NCBI GenBank assembly: GCA_038728085.1
Contig: JAVYUU010000006.1
Span: 1-55,393 of the forward strand
Direction of reading: 5' to 3'
Source: Candidatus Bathyarchaeia archaeon
GTDB taxonomy: Archaea > Thermoproteota > Bathyarchaeia > Bathyarchaeales > Bathycorpusculaceae
Length of the DNA: 55,393 nt
Under the pieces are notes generated by a model. The model was not told the DNA's origin. It saw only the letters and a program-made list of their open reading frames with translations, and ran no database searches. A program made the position numbers and the translations under genes. Shown one piece after another: positions 15,453 to 24,691 of the stretch (within the stretch, counting starts at the first letter, position 1; each line of letters starts with the position of its first letter).

Positions 15453-15925
15453 GTCATCATCCCTCGGAGTTTGGCCAGCACTTCCTCTTCAATCCATTTT
15501 TCGCCTTGAACTGTCAGCTTGAACTCTGGTCGCTTGGGATCCGGCTTAAAGACTTGGCCGCGTTTAACCATCTCGTTTAGGCGGGCTGGCACCATGCACT
15601 TTATGCCGCTGGACTCTAGAAGCTTCTGGATTTGGGCGGCGGTGTTCTGGCGTCCCTCAGAGGCATATAGTATAAGGCCAATAGCCTCATAATGAGTAAG
15701 CTTTTCACGGGGAGCAATTAGCACGGGGCCTTCTGTGGTGAATTCTATTATGCCTTTAAGTTGGGCAGCCGCTGACGGGACAAGCTTGCTTGCCACGAGG
15801 CTGGAAACGTTTTCCACAAAGTCCTTTGGGAAAGCCTCTAAGAGGCTTAAAATGTCCTGGGGGGTTTCGCCCTCCACAACTATTTCGCCGAAGGGCGCCT
15901 TAATGCGAACCTCAACCTTTTTCAT
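15449..15925 (-). CDS. Small beta-domain plus winged-helix protein (family member 4)
   Basis: This is a 158-residue protein, the middle gene of the operon. It begins with the beta/helix module (KVEVRIKAPFGEIVVEGETPQDILSLLEAF, about 2-33). The KGIIEF...REKLTHYEAIGLILYA segment shared with the downstream neighbour follows, then a winged helix (about 95-145) with NTAAQIQKLLESSGIK, ARLNEMVKRGQVF and KLTVQGEKWIEEE. Lengths and order match its paralogs. It starts 19 bases after the upstream member ends. The operon may encode subunits of one heteromeric complex, because all three share the N-terminal module. Confidence 0.75.
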   Translation of the reverse strand: MKKVEVRIKAPFGEIVVEGETPQDILSLLEAFPKDFVENVSSLVASKLVPSAAAQLKGIIEFTTEGPVLIAPREKLTHYEAIGLILYASEGRQNTAAQIQKLLESSGIKCMVPARLNEMVKRGQVFKPDPKRPEFKLTVQGEKWIEEEVLAKLRGMMT

Positions 15926-15944
15926 GCTGTGCCCTCCATCCCCC

Positions 15945-16424
15945 TTACGGTGGCTGAGCTAACACCTCTTTCTCAGCTAGAATGTAAACATAACCCTTAT
16001 CAGTTTTCCAGCATCTAACCATGCCCTTCCGCACCAGAGCCAACAAATCCGCAGCCAAAGTCCGCCCAGGAAAATGCAGGTTATTAGCGGCTAAAGCCTC
16101 CTTAAGTTCCGTGACAGTTCGGGGGCGCCACTTACCCCAGTCGCTCTCCAAAACCTTCAAGAGGGCTTCACTGCAGCTTTCCACCTTCGGAATTCTTGGA
16201 TATCGCTCCACCGGAGACTCCGCCTTAACAACGGTCGCCGGGGCCTTGACAGCCACCGTCACATTTTCCCCCTTTAGGCTTTCGAAGGCTTTGCTGAAAC
16301 TCGGCATGATGGTTGGCAACTCCCTTATGGCTTCAAGCACTTCACTGCGGGAGCCTCTAACCTCAACCTCATACTCGCCAGCCTTCACACGGATGGAAAA
16401 GGCTTCTCCTAAACGCTTCGCCAC
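15945..16424 (-). CDS. Small beta-domain plus winged-helix protein (family member 5)
   Basis: This is a 159-residue protein, the first gene of the three-gene operon, starting at GTG 16424 behind a GGTGAG site. Residues about 8-45 form the beta/helix module (AFSIRVKAGEYEVEVRG then a helix). A linker follows, then a winged helix at about 82-150: CSEALLKVLESDWGKWRPRTV and TLAADLLALVRKGMVRCWKTDKGYVY. This is the same arrangement as the gene beside nurA (CKGIIQKLWEEGWF..., HALIDLVKDGILTRDG). I do not recognise a named family. Confidence 0.75.
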   Translation of the reverse strand: MAKRLGEAFSIRVKAGEYEVEVRGSRSEVLEAIRELPTIMPSFSKAFESLKGENVTVAVKAPATVVKAESPVERYPRIPKVESCSEALLKVLESDWGKWRPRTVTELKEALAANNLHFPGRTLAADLLALVRKGMVRCWKTDKGYVYILAEKEVLAQPP

Positions 16425-16510
16425 CTTCTCACCCTACGGAGCTACACTATATGAGTGGCTGTTCTCCTTTTAGAATTTACGCGTCTGATATATTTCGGCG
16501 CTCGGAATAT

Positions 16511-16556
16511 TGTATTAAATATTGCGATGCACGATACCTTTAGGAGGAATCGCTTG
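16511..16556 (+). promoter_or_regulatory. TATA box and strong Shine-Dalgarno site selecting a TTG start
   Basis: A TATA-like TGTATTAAAT lies at 16511-16520, predicting transcription from about 16540. AGGAGGA follows at 16542-16548, six bases before TTG 16554. Together they favour TTG 16554 over upstream in-frame GTG 16455 and ATG 16527. Confidence 0.55.
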
Positions 16557-17183
16557 TCCAAAAAAGGCTTAGGCGTCTGGTTCTTCAGCACCCTAACAGC
16601 AATAGCCGCCGTCCACCTAATAGACGCGGCAAACGCCTTCCTTTTCAACAAACCAACAGTTCTCCTAAGCCTATACCCTTTTGACGAGGCGAAAATTCAA
16701 GCCATCACGCCAAACATCTACTTCCTCGCAACCGCTGCCTCCACCACCCTCTTTTGGGGTTTAACATGTGCCATAGCCTTCGAAAACCCGGTGGAAACAT
16801 TCCTAAACAAGATTCTTTCAGAGGCGAAGAAGCAGAGCGCCGTTGAAACCCAACTTTTAGAAGAGAAAAGCGAAATCCTAGACGCCATGAATGAAACGAT
16901 TGAAATGAACAGCCAGATACTCTCGCAGGTTAAGGATGTAGTCTACAACATAAGGGCGGAGATAAAAGAGATACAGCCCCTCAAGGAGGCTATGGAGAGA
17001 ATTAAGACCGAGTTAAGCATTCTAAAGAGGGAACTGAAGATTTTCGAGGAGAAGTTGAAGTATCCCAACCTTTGTCTCGCATGTGGGAAGCCCGTGCTTC
17101 CAGAGTTCAACATTTGCCCCTACTGTGGAGAAACCCTAAAACCCGTGAAGGAGCAGGTTATTCCGCTGGAAAAGTATCGGTAA
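16554..17183 (+). CDS. Membrane protein with coiled coil and C-terminal zinc ribbon
   Basis: This protein of about 209 residues has unknown function. It has two hydrophobic segments near the N-terminus (VWFFSTLTAIAAVHLI and IYFLATAASTTLFWGLTCAIAF), then a long charged helical region (about 85-175) with heptad-like spacing that probably forms a coiled coil. It ends with a zinc ribbon, CLACGKPVLPEFNICPYCG. The coiled coil and ribbon probably lie in the cytoplasm. The start was chosen from the AGGAGGA site and TATA box; a longer reading from GTG 16455 would add 33 residues. It is divergent from the three-gene winged-helix operon. Confidence 0.75.
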   Translation: MSKKGLGVWFFSTLTAIAAVHLIDAANAFLFNKPTVLLSLYPFDEAKIQAITPNIYFLATAASTTLFWGLTCAIAFENPVETFLNKILSEAKKQSAVETQLLEEKSEILDAMNETIEMNSQILSQVKDVVYNIRAEIKEIQPLKEAMERIKTELSILKRELKIFEEKLKYPNLCLACGKPVLPEFNICPYCGETLKPVKEQVIPLEKYR

Positions 17184-17191
17184 TGATGCAG

Positions 17192-19102
17192 CTAGGCTTT
17201 TCCGGTTTCGGCTAGTTTGCGCTTGATTATTTCGCCGACGATCTCGGCGTTCGCTTTTCCCCTAACCTCCTTCATAACCATGCCCATGATGGGTCCAAAG
17301 GCTTTTGCGCCGCTTTTCTCGATTAGGCTCATGTTTTGGCTTATCACCTTGTCAACAAGTTTTTCCAACTCCTCCCTTGACATGACTTTTAAGCCGAGGC
17401 TTTCAATTGCTTCCCTCACGGTTTTTTCCTCGTTCTTCGCCAGCCAGTCGGCAATTTCTGGAAGTGCCTCCTTAGTTATTTCGCCGTTTCCAAGCGCCTT
17501 GAAAATTTCTCTTATACGCTCTTCTGAAAGCCTCTCCACGGGTGTGCCCTCCCGTTTTAGGGCTTTCAGCGTCTCTGTGAGGAAGGCGGCTATTGTGGTC
17601 GGTGAGACCTGGCTTTCTTTTGCTATTATTTCGAAGAGTTCCGTGTATTCTGAGTCCATTAGCTGTTGGGCTAGTTTCTGGTTGAGGCTGTATTCCTGCA
17701 TAAGCCTCTGAAGCTTTTGCTCTGGGAGCTCTGGCAAGCATTGGCGGATTTTGTTGATGAAATCTTCTGTCAATGGTATGGGCGGTATATCCGTCTCCGG
17801 GTACATTCGGGCTGCTCCGGGTCTGGGTCTCATGTAGCGGGTTGTGCCATCGGGGTTTGCAGCTCGGGTTTCCTCTGGAACGCCCTTCAAAGCCTCTCGG
17901 GCTCTTTCTAAAACCGCCTTTAGGGCGTCTGTGGCGTTCTCCGGCGTGTCTGCAACGAAAACCACGGCGTCTGCTGGTTGGGCGTTCACCGCCCTCTTCA
18001 AGGCTTCAACTTCTTCGGGGGTTATGCCATAAGCTGGAAGCTCATCCGTGTGGAGTATTCCGCCAACTCGTCCCCAGAAGCGGGCGCGGTCAGCCATTTC
18101 TGTTCCAAGGCGGACGCCGGGCATGAGCTCGCGCTTTAGGAAGCCTGCAAAACCCGGGAGTTTCACCGCTAGGACTCGCTGACCTTTTTCTATGGCTTTT
18201 CGGATGACCTTGCAGTTTGTTTTTTGGAAAACTTCCGTTACATCGAAGAACTCCTCTTTAAGGTTTTCCGAGCGGACTCCGGCCTTGGCTAGTTCTTTGC
18301 TGATTTTTATTAGGTTGAGTTGCCTCTGCACCTCGTATTCAACAACAAGCGGTATGAGTTCAAGCTCTTGGACGCCCTTTATCTCCGTTAGGGCTCCGCC
18401 TTTTATGGATGTGTTTAGGTCTTGGCGTATCGTGCCCAGTCCCCGCTTAACTTTTCCGGTGGCGCGGAGGATTTTGCCTATAGCTAGGGCTACTTCGCCG
18501 GCTTCTTTTGGCGTGCTTATGACCGGCGCTGTTGCCACTTCGATGAGGGGTATACCCAGCCTGTCTATGCGGTAGCGTATTATTGTTTCTTCCTCGCCTG
18601 TTTTGCGGGCGGCATCCTCTTCTAGGCTTATGTGTTGGATGGGCACCGTTTTCTCGCCCACTTTTATCATGCCGTTTAGGGCTATGACGCATGTGCGCTG
18701 GAAGCCCGTCGTGTTGGAGCCATCTATGACTGTCTTGCGCATGACGTGGATTTCGTCCACTGGCGTAGCGTTCATCATTAGGGCGGCTGTTAGGGCAATT
18801 TCAACAGCCTCCATGTTGAGCGGGTGAGGCGGCTCCTCATCCATCTCCACTAAGCAAGCGGTTTGGCTGTCCGCCTCATAGAGGATTTTCACGCCCTTTT
18901 GGAATTCGAAGTAGGCAGCGGGGTCTATTTGGCCAAGTTCGCTTTGGGTGGGCCTTAAACGCCTTACGAAGGTGATTTCTGGTTCTTCTTTGAAGAGTTC
19001 TGGTTTGCAGTGGCAGAAGAGCTTGGTGGAGGTATCTAGCTGCTGGTGAACCTCTAAACCGACCTTCAAGCCTAGCTGGATGTAGTCCAATTTTTCGCTC
19101 AT
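17192..19102 (-). CDS. gatE: Glutamyl-tRNA(Gln) amidotransferase subunit E
   Basis: This 636-residue subunit carries out the kinase and transamidation half-reactions that turn Glu-tRNA(Gln) into Gln-tRNA(Gln). The GatB-like catalytic core begins LGLKVGLEVHQQL and includes the usual FQRTCVIALNG and IRQDLNTSI segments. An internal AspRS-like insert (about 270-400) is the mark of archaeal GatE, and the C-terminal YqeY-like tail follows. The frame extends upstream to 19213, but ATG 19102 overlaps the gatD stop by exactly four bases (ATGA) and starts at MSEKLDY, the normal length for the family. It is cotranscribed with gatD. Confidence 0.97.
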   Translation of the reverse strand: MSEKLDYIQLGLKVGLEVHQQLDTSTKLFCHCKPELFKEEPEITFVRRLRPTQSELGQIDPAAYFEFQKGVKILYEADSQTACLVEMDEEPPHPLNMEAVEIALTAALMMNATPVDEIHVMRKTVIDGSNTTGFQRTCVIALNGMIKVGEKTVPIQHISLEEDAARKTGEEETIIRYRIDRLGIPLIEVATAPVISTPKEAGEVALAIGKILRATGKVKRGLGTIRQDLNTSIKGGALTEIKGVQELELIPLVVEYEVQRQLNLIKISKELAKAGVRSENLKEEFFDVTEVFQKTNCKVIRKAIEKGQRVLAVKLPGFAGFLKRELMPGVRLGTEMADRARFWGRVGGILHTDELPAYGITPEEVEALKRAVNAQPADAVVFVADTPENATDALKAVLERAREALKGVPEETRAANPDGTTRYMRPRPGAARMYPETDIPPIPLTEDFINKIRQCLPELPEQKLQRLMQEYSLNQKLAQQLMDSEYTELFEIIAKESQVSPTTIAAFLTETLKALKREGTPVERLSEERIREIFKALGNGEITKEALPEIADWLAKNEEKTVREAIESLGLKVMSREELEKLVDKVISQNMSLIEKSGAKAFGPIMGMVMKEVRGKANAEIVGEIIKRKLAETGKA

Positions 19103-20442
19103 GGCCTGTTTTCCTCCGCCGTGTAGAGGGTGCGTGTGGAGTATTCTCCGGCAATGTTTGTCTTTAGGAGCTGCTTGGCTTTCTCTGGGTTGTCTGTTTG
19201 CCCGTAAATCCACATGAGTTTGACGGTGGCTGTTTCCGCCAGCATATCCTCCAATGGTATGACGCCCAACGCCAGCAGGTCCCGTCCAGTATCATAGACG
19301 TTCATGTTTACGCGTCCCCAGATGCACTGGGAAGCCATAGCCACCAAGACGCCCTTGTCCACAGCCCTTTTTATTGGCTGGAAGAGGCTTTTAGCCACAT
19401 GCCCCAGTCCAGTGCCCTCGAGCACGATTGCCCTATAACCGTTATCCACATACCAGTCTATTATGGCGGGGTTCATGCCCGGATAAAACTTGACCAAGGC
19501 GACTTTATCGCTGAAGTTTGGCTTAACCACAAGCCGCCGTGAGGGGTCCCGCTTCTGATAGTCTTCGGTTAGCATGGTTATGCGGTTTTCCTCTATTCTG
19601 GCTAGGGGCTGGGCGTTTATGGACTTGAAGGCGTCGCGGCGGCTTGTGTGGCACTTGCGGACTCGGGTGCCCCGATGCAGCACTATACTCGTGTCGGAAA
19701 TGGTTTCATGCATGGCTACGGCGACCTCGGCGAAGGGCGCTCGGGCGGCGGCTAAAACCGCTCCAGTCAAGTTTGTGGCTGCATCCGAGCTGGGACGGTC
19801 GGCTGAACGTTGGGAACCAACAAAAATAACGGGAACTGGAAGGTTTTGGAGGGCAAAGCTTAGGGCGGCAGCCGAATAACCCATAGTATCTGTTCCATGA
19901 GCAATTACAACGCCGTCCACGCCCTCCGCAATTTTTTCCGCCACCGTCTTCGCCATCTCCGTCCAATGGGCTGGCGTAATGTTCTCGCTGTAAAGGCTGA
20001 ACAAAATTTGGGCGTCTATGCGGGCAATGTCGGCTAATTCTGGCACAACACTATATAAGTCGCTGGCAGACAAAGCCGGACGAACAGCCCCAGTCCGATA
20101 ATCCACACGACTCGCAATAGTGCCGCCCGTGCTAATGATGGCAACCCTTGGCAAGGCTGGATTCTGCTCCGGCAAGGGCGGAGCAACAAAAGCCGGCTTC
20201 TCACCCCTTCCAACCTTCTCCACCTTGGCGTCTGGAGTCAAACGTACACCAATATTGTAGCCACTCCGCAACTTGATGACTATGTGCTTGTCATCACCAT
20301 ACTCAGAACGGGGGATAAGAATACCCTCATACACTTGACCGCCCTTAGTGATACGGATTAAATCGCCAACCTCTGCTCCAATGCTTTGGAGAATTTCAAG
20401 GGCTAATCCCTTATATCCCGAAAGCTCTTCTCCTCCGCTCAT
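19099..20442 (-). CDS. gatD: Glutamyl-tRNA(Gln) amidotransferase subunit D
   Basis: This is the 447-residue asparaginase-like subunit that releases ammonia from glutamine for GatE. An N-terminal beta-barrel domain (about 15-75) precedes the catalytic domain. The first nucleophile motif is ISTGGTIAS (about 105-113) and the second is AHGTDTMGYSA, followed by VGSQRSADRPSSDAATN; these are the classical asparaginase signatures. The length is normal for archaeal GatD. It leads the gatD-gatE operon with an ATGA overlap, which supports stoichiometric production of the heterotetramer. Confidence 0.97.
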   Translation of the reverse strand: MSGGEELSGYKGLALEILQSIGAEVGDLIRITKGGQVYEGILIPRSEYGDDKHIVIKLRSGYNIGVRLTPDAKVEKVGRGEKPAFVAPPLPEQNPALPRVAIISTGGTIASRVDYRTGAVRPALSASDLYSVVPELADIARIDAQILFSLYSENITPAHWTEMAKTVAEKIAEGVDGVVIAHGTDTMGYSAAALSFALQNLPVPVIFVGSQRSADRPSSDAATNLTGAVLAAARAPFAEVAVAMHETISDTSIVLHRGTRVRKCHTSRRDAFKSINAQPLARIEENRITMLTEDYQKRDPSRRLVVKPNFSDKVALVKFYPGMNPAIIDWYVDNGYRAIVLEGTGLGHVAKSLFQPIKRAVDKGVLVAMASQCIWGRVNMNVYDTGRDLLALGVIPLEDMLAETATVKLMWIYGQTDNPEKAKQLLKTNIAGEYSTRTLYTAEENRP

Positions 20443-20605
20443 CTCAAATTCTCCGCGTTTAAACTGGTAAAAGGCGTTTATCGTCTTTAACTTTATTGCA
20501 TGAAATTACAGTCTCCTCAATTTTGCCACAATCCGCAAAGCGTAGGCCAGCACACTTGATGGTTCCCAAAACCATCTAACCATAGACTCATCGTAAACGT
20601 TTATT

Positions 20606-22198
20606 TCAGTCCAGCATTTTTGACATGTACGGTCCATCGTATGTGTATCCAAATCGTTTGTAGTATTGTTTTGTGCCTAGGGCGCTTATGACGAGGATTT
20701 TTTTGAAGCCGTATTCTTGGCGGGTTATGCGCTCTGCTTCAGCCAGCAATACGCTTCCATAGCCTTTGTGTTGCCATGCTTTGGCTAGGCGTTTGCCCAC
20801 TGGCACCAGTGGTCCGTATACGTGGAGTTCTCGGATTATGCTGCATGGCTCCGCCTTAATCTCTGGTCTATGCGCTTTTTCAGACGGTATCCTCAGCCGC
20901 AGGTAGCCTATGAGCACATCGTTTTCCGTGTCTTCCGCCGAAATGAAGATTTCCTCGCCCTCAGACGCCTCATAACGCGTCGTCAGAATATCCACCTTCT
21001 CCGGATTTGGTTTTACACCGTCCGCCAATAGCCGGTGCCCAACCTCGCGGCATCTTATGCATCGGCACCGCAGCCCCTGCTCCTTCAGCTTCTGCTGGAC
21101 AAGCTGGCGGAGATTGCTCATTTTAACGCCTGCCACTATGAGCGGTGCTGGTATGTCGCGTTGAACCCGCATTATGCGAACCCATGGCGGAATCATCTTC
21201 TTAACTTCCACAATCAGCTGAGCTGCCTCCTCAGTCGTGTAGGGCTTATACTCGCCCCGCACATACCACTCATAGGCTTTTGTCCCCTTCAAAACGAGGC
21301 ATGGGTAAATCTTAATCATGTCCGGCTTATAGGCGGAGTTAGTGAAAATCTCGCGGAAAACGGCCAAATCCTTCTCCATGCTTGAGCCTGGCAAGCCAGG
21401 CATCAAATGATAAACAATTTTCAATCCAGCATCCTTCAAGATGCGGGTAGCCTCAACCACATCTTGAACCGTGTGTTTCCTTCCAACCAGCCGATAAATC
21501 GCGTCATCCGGATTTTGGACGCCCAATTCGACGCGCGTAACCCCCATATCTAACATTTTGTCCACATGCCTCTCCTTAGCCCAGTCTGGACGGGTCTCCA
21601 CGGTTATGCCAACATTGCGAATGGGACTTGTCTCCGCCAGCCGCTTAGCCTCCTCTAGGCTCGGCGCGTCCACACCGTTTAAGGCGTCTAAACAGCGCTT
21701 CACAAACCATGTTTGATAGTCGTCTGGCATGGCTGGAAAAGTTCCACCCATAATTATAAGCTCAACCTTGTCCACCCTGTGACCTATAGCCGTGAGCTGC
21801 TCAATTCGGCTCTTCACCTGCAGGTATGGATCAAATTTGTGCTGTAAACCTCTCATGGCGGCGGGCTCATGTCCAGTATAGCTTTGAGGTACCCCGTAGG
21901 GTGGGCCTCCCGGACAGTAGGCACATGGCTTAGGTTGGGGGCACGGGTAAGGCTTCGTCATAACCGCTACCACCGTCACACCTGAAATGGTTCTTGTAGC
22001 TTTCCTCCGCAGAACATCCAAGAGCTTAGCCCTCTCCTCTGGTGTCTTCAAAGCTGCAATAATCTCCGAGTTTGATGGAATCCTCTCAAGCCCATGTTTG
22101 GCGGCAACCCGTATCTTAACACGGTTAACATCGTCTGGGCTAGGCGAAGGAATAAGCATCAAAGTCTCTATGATTTCCTTAACAGCCTCTTCCAGCAT
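20606..22198 (-). CDS. elp3: Archaeal Elp3, tRNA uridine-34 modification enzyme
   Basis: This is a radical SAM/acetyltransferase fusion of about 530 residues that makes the carboxymethyl side chain at C5 of wobble uridine in tRNA. The iron-sulphur motif CPQPKPCAYC is at about 86-95, followed by GGPP and the radical SAM barrel (to about 380). The C-terminal GNAT domain (about 390-530) has HKGYGSVLLAEAERI, the acetyl-CoA binding turn. The start is ATG 22198; the frame continues to TTG 22210. The length is normal. In archaea Elp3 works without the other Elongator subunits, which fits its lone position here. Confidence 0.95.
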   Translation of the reverse strand: MLEEAVKEIIETLMLIPSPSPDDVNRVKIRVAAKHGLERIPSNSEIIAALKTPEERAKLLDVLRRKATRTISGVTVVAVMTKPYPCPQPKPCAYCPGGPPYGVPQSYTGHEPAAMRGLQHKFDPYLQVKSRIEQLTAIGHRVDKVELIIMGGTFPAMPDDYQTWFVKRCLDALNGVDAPSLEEAKRLAETSPIRNVGITVETRPDWAKERHVDKMLDMGVTRVELGVQNPDDAIYRLVGRKHTVQDVVEATRILKDAGLKIVYHLMPGLPGSSMEKDLAVFREIFTNSAYKPDMIKIYPCLVLKGTKAYEWYVRGEYKPYTTEEAAQLIVEVKKMIPPWVRIMRVQRDIPAPLIVAGVKMSNLRQLVQQKLKEQGLRCRCIRCREVGHRLLADGVKPNPEKVDILTTRYEASEGEEIFISAEDTENDVLIGYLRLRIPSEKAHRPEIKAEPCSIIRELHVYGPLVPVGKRLAKAWQHKGYGSVLLAEAERITRQEYGFKKILVISALGTKQYYKRFGYTYDGPYMSKMLD

Positions 22199-22263
22199 CA
22201 GACAGTTCAACCAAAATATTCCTAGACAGACTCGTAGATAAACGTAAACCAGAAATCAGAATG

Positions 22264-23013
22264 CTATGGATGCCGCCTAAAAAGCGAACTGTGAGTTTTT
22301 CTCCCATACCTACACGCTTTCTGGCATTCCATACACATTAGATGGGCGTTCTCAGTGAATGAGGGCATGTAAAACCCAAACTTCTCCTCAATCTCCGGAG
22401 AATTCTCCCTCAACAAGCGTAGGCCCACAAGACACTTGTTCACATCGATATTGTAGGGAGTTAAAGCCCCCACCGGACAGGCCTTAACACATTCCTCACA
22501 GTCCCCGCACAGATCAGCATTGAAGGGTTCATCCGCCACAAGCTCAGCGTCTGTTAAAACTGCGGCTAGGCGAATCCATGGTCCATAAACGGGGTTGATT
22601 ATGAGTGTGTTTTTGCCCATAGAGCCAAAGCCGGCAAGCTGGGCCAAACGCTTGTATGAGAGGCCTTGGGCCGAAACCGCCTTGAAGCCTCTCTCTACTA
22701 GAAAGTTTCTCACGGATTGCGCTGTCATCTCTAGGGGGAAGTATCCCGGATAAACCCATTCCTCGCCCTTTTTGATGGCAAGTTCAAGCATGTCATCCCA
22801 AACATGGTAGCCCAACACAACCACGGATTTGGCTTCCGGCAAAACCTCCACAGCCCTCTTCGAATAATCCCTGATTTTCCAGGCCACCCAAACCCTTGGC
22901 ATGGAATCATAAACTTTGGCGGAGACTATTCCCACGAGGGTTGCGCCGGACTGGAGGGCTAGCCGCTTAACTTTTCTCGTAAGCTCTTCTGTCAAGCCCC
23001 AACCTTCAACCAT
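22264..23013 (-). CDS. 4Fe-4S double-cluster protein, QueG-like
   Basis: This 249-residue protein resembles epoxyqueuosine reductase (QueG) and related corrinoid/iron-sulphur reductases. A ferredoxin-type segment, CGDCEECVKACPVGAL (about 168-183), supplies one cluster with a later cysteine, and CMECQKACRYG near the C-terminus completes a second. It is shorter than bacterial QueG, lacking the C-terminal HEAT-like part. Archaea make archaeosine rather than queuosine, so the reaction is probably different. It might be a reductive activator, but this is inference. The gene is alone between elp3 and an amidohydrolase on the same strand. Confidence 0.75.
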   Translation of the reverse strand: MVEGWGLTEELTRKVKRLALQSGATLVGIVSAKVYDSMPRVWVAWKIRDYSKRAVEVLPEAKSVVVLGYHVWDDMLELAIKKGEEWVYPGYFPLEMTAQSVRNFLVERGFKAVSAQGLSYKRLAQLAGFGSMGKNTLIINPVYGPWIRLAAVLTDAELVADEPFNADLCGDCEECVKACPVGALTPYNIDVNKCLVGLRLLRENSPEIEEKFGFYMPSFTENAHLMCMECQKACRYGRKTHSSLFRRHP

Positions 23014-23080
23014 TTTCGCGACCGCCGGTTTCCCATCATTGGCGGAACAGAATACGCCTCTTAAGATTTAAATGTTTAAT

Positions 23081-24658
23081 CTAAGTGTTCTGTCGCTTTT
23101 CGTAGACGATTTTCCCGCCCACAATCGTCATCTCCACATTGATTTCACGGATTTTTTCCGGCGGGACGCTGAACGGGTCCTCGGATAAAACCGTTAGGTC
23201 TGCGAGCTTCCCCACCTCGATGATTCCTTTCTTGTCCTCGTCGAAAGAGACGTAGGCGGCGTTCACTGTGTAGGTTTTCAAAGCCTCCTCCACTGTTAGG
23301 CTTTCCTCCTTAAAGGTCTTCCGAGCTACAGCTGCCCAAACTCCCAGAATCGGGCTTATAGGCTCAACAGGACAATCGGAGCCGGAGGCAACCACAACAC
23401 CCTCCCTAATTAAGGTTTTAAATGGGTAAACCCAACGGGCTCTTTCAACTCCAACCCTATCCACAACCCAGAAGTCTGAAACAATGAAGTGGGGCTGAAC
23501 CGAGGCTATCAAGCCAAGCCTCTTCATCCACCTAATCAGCCTTGGATTAAGCACGGAGCAATGTTCAACCCTATGCCTATGGTTCATGCTTGGATGTCTC
23601 CTCAAAACCTTGGAGAAGGCTTTTAAGACAGATTCTATGGCTCTGTCGCCTATAGCGTGAACAGCCACTTGCCATCCAGCCCTATGAGCCTCCAAAATAA
23701 GCTGGTTCAATTTTCTCTGGGATAAGAGCAGCATGCCGCTTGTTTCAGGCTTGTCTGAATATGGCTCTTTTAGGGCGGCGGTTCTAGCCCCCAATGAGCC
23801 GTCCGCAAAAATTTTGACAAATCCAAGCTTTAACATGTCGTCTCCGAAGCCCGTTGCCAGTCCAAGCCTAACCGCCTCGTCTAAAAGCTTGGCTGGAATT
23901 CCCAAGTAAACTCTGAGAGGAAGCTTTCCCTCCCTCCAAAGCTTCTGTATCAGGCGTAGCTCCTCAGGGGAATCCACAATCCAATGCACTCCTGTCAGCC
24001 CCTCTTCCACAGCCCTTCGGCAAGCCCCGAGGATGGCTTCTTCAAGCTCAGCCTCTGAGGATTTAGGTACAACTCGCCAAACAAGGTTTAGGGCGTTCTC
24101 CCTCAAAATGCCGGTGGGTTCGCCGCTAACCTCATCCACATCGACTTTTCCACCCTCAACAATAGTATCCCTTGTTATGCCAGCGAGCTTCAAGGCTTTT
24201 GTGTTGGCAACCCCCACATGCCCACAAACACGGACTAGGAAGACAGGCTTGTCCGGGACAGCCTCATCTAGATCCCAGCGGTTGGGATAACGTCTTTCAG
24301 CAAACCTTTCATGGTCCCACCTTCCGCCCAGAATCCATGTTTTACCCGGGTTGTTCTCGGCATACCTGCGAATTCTGTCCTTCATATCCCCTATTGATTT
24401 GACATCACGCAGATCCAAGGCTTGAAGCTGTTGCCCAAAACCTGTCATGTGCACATGGCAATCCACAAAACCCGGCACAACCGTTTTGCCATCAACATCC
24501 AACACCCTAGTCTCGCCATCAACATATCCGCCAACTTCATCGTTAGAGCCAGCAGCCACTATTTTACCCTCTTTCACGGCTAAAGCCTGAGCCCTAGGCT
24601 GCCTAGGATTCAACGTAATAACGTTAGCATTCAAAATTACAAGGTCAGCGCTCAGCAT
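23081..24658 (-). CDS. Amidohydrolase, YtcJ-like
   Basis: This metal-dependent amidohydrolase of about 525 residues belongs to the YtcJ subgroup of the imidazolonepropionase/urease superfamily. It has the N-terminal beta sandwich LVILNANVITLNP, metal site 1 GFVDCHVHMTG, a later AVHAIGDRAIE and HRVEHCSV, and the late ASGSDCPVEPISP aspartate motif, all in the family order. It hydrolyses an amide or related bond in an unidentified small molecule. ATG 24658 was chosen over TTG 24664. It ends about 70 bases from the QueG-like gene. Its start lies 33 bases from the end of the S30e gene, so they may be cotranscribed. Confidence 0.88.
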   Translation of the reverse strand: MLSADLVILNANVITLNPRQPRAQALAVKEGKIVAAGSNDEVGGYVDGETRVLDVDGKTVVPGFVDCHVHMTGFGQQLQALDLRDVKSIGDMKDRIRRYAENNPGKTWILGGRWDHERFAERRYPNRWDLDEAVPDKPVFLVRVCGHVGVANTKALKLAGITRDTIVEGGKVDVDEVSGEPTGILRENALNLVWRVVPKSSEAELEEAILGACRRAVEEGLTGVHWIVDSPEELRLIQKLWREGKLPLRVYLGIPAKLLDEAVRLGLATGFGDDMLKLGFVKIFADGSLGARTAALKEPYSDKPETSGMLLLSQRKLNQLILEAHRAGWQVAVHAIGDRAIESVLKAFSKVLRRHPSMNHRHRVEHCSVLNPRLIRWMKRLGLIASVQPHFIVSDFWVVDRVGVERARWVYPFKTLIREGVVVASGSDCPVEPISPILGVWAAVARKTFKEESLTVEEALKTYTVNAAYVSFDEDKKGIIEVGKLADLTVLSEDPFSVPPEKIREINVEMTIVGGKIVYEKRQNT

Positions 24659-24691
24659 AATCAAAAGTAGACTAGGTTAGAAATAAAAGGT

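Noticed and set aside
19103-19213. 37-residue N-terminal extension of GatE
   Set aside because: It lies inside the gatD coding region and lacks GatE similarity. ATG 19102 overlaps the gatD stop as ATGA and gives normal length.
20558-20576. Seven-base inverted repeat between elp3 and gatD as a terminator or RNA element
   Set aside because: There is no T-tract, no conserved partner sequence and no gene start aligned with it. I see nothing else in this 160-base gap.
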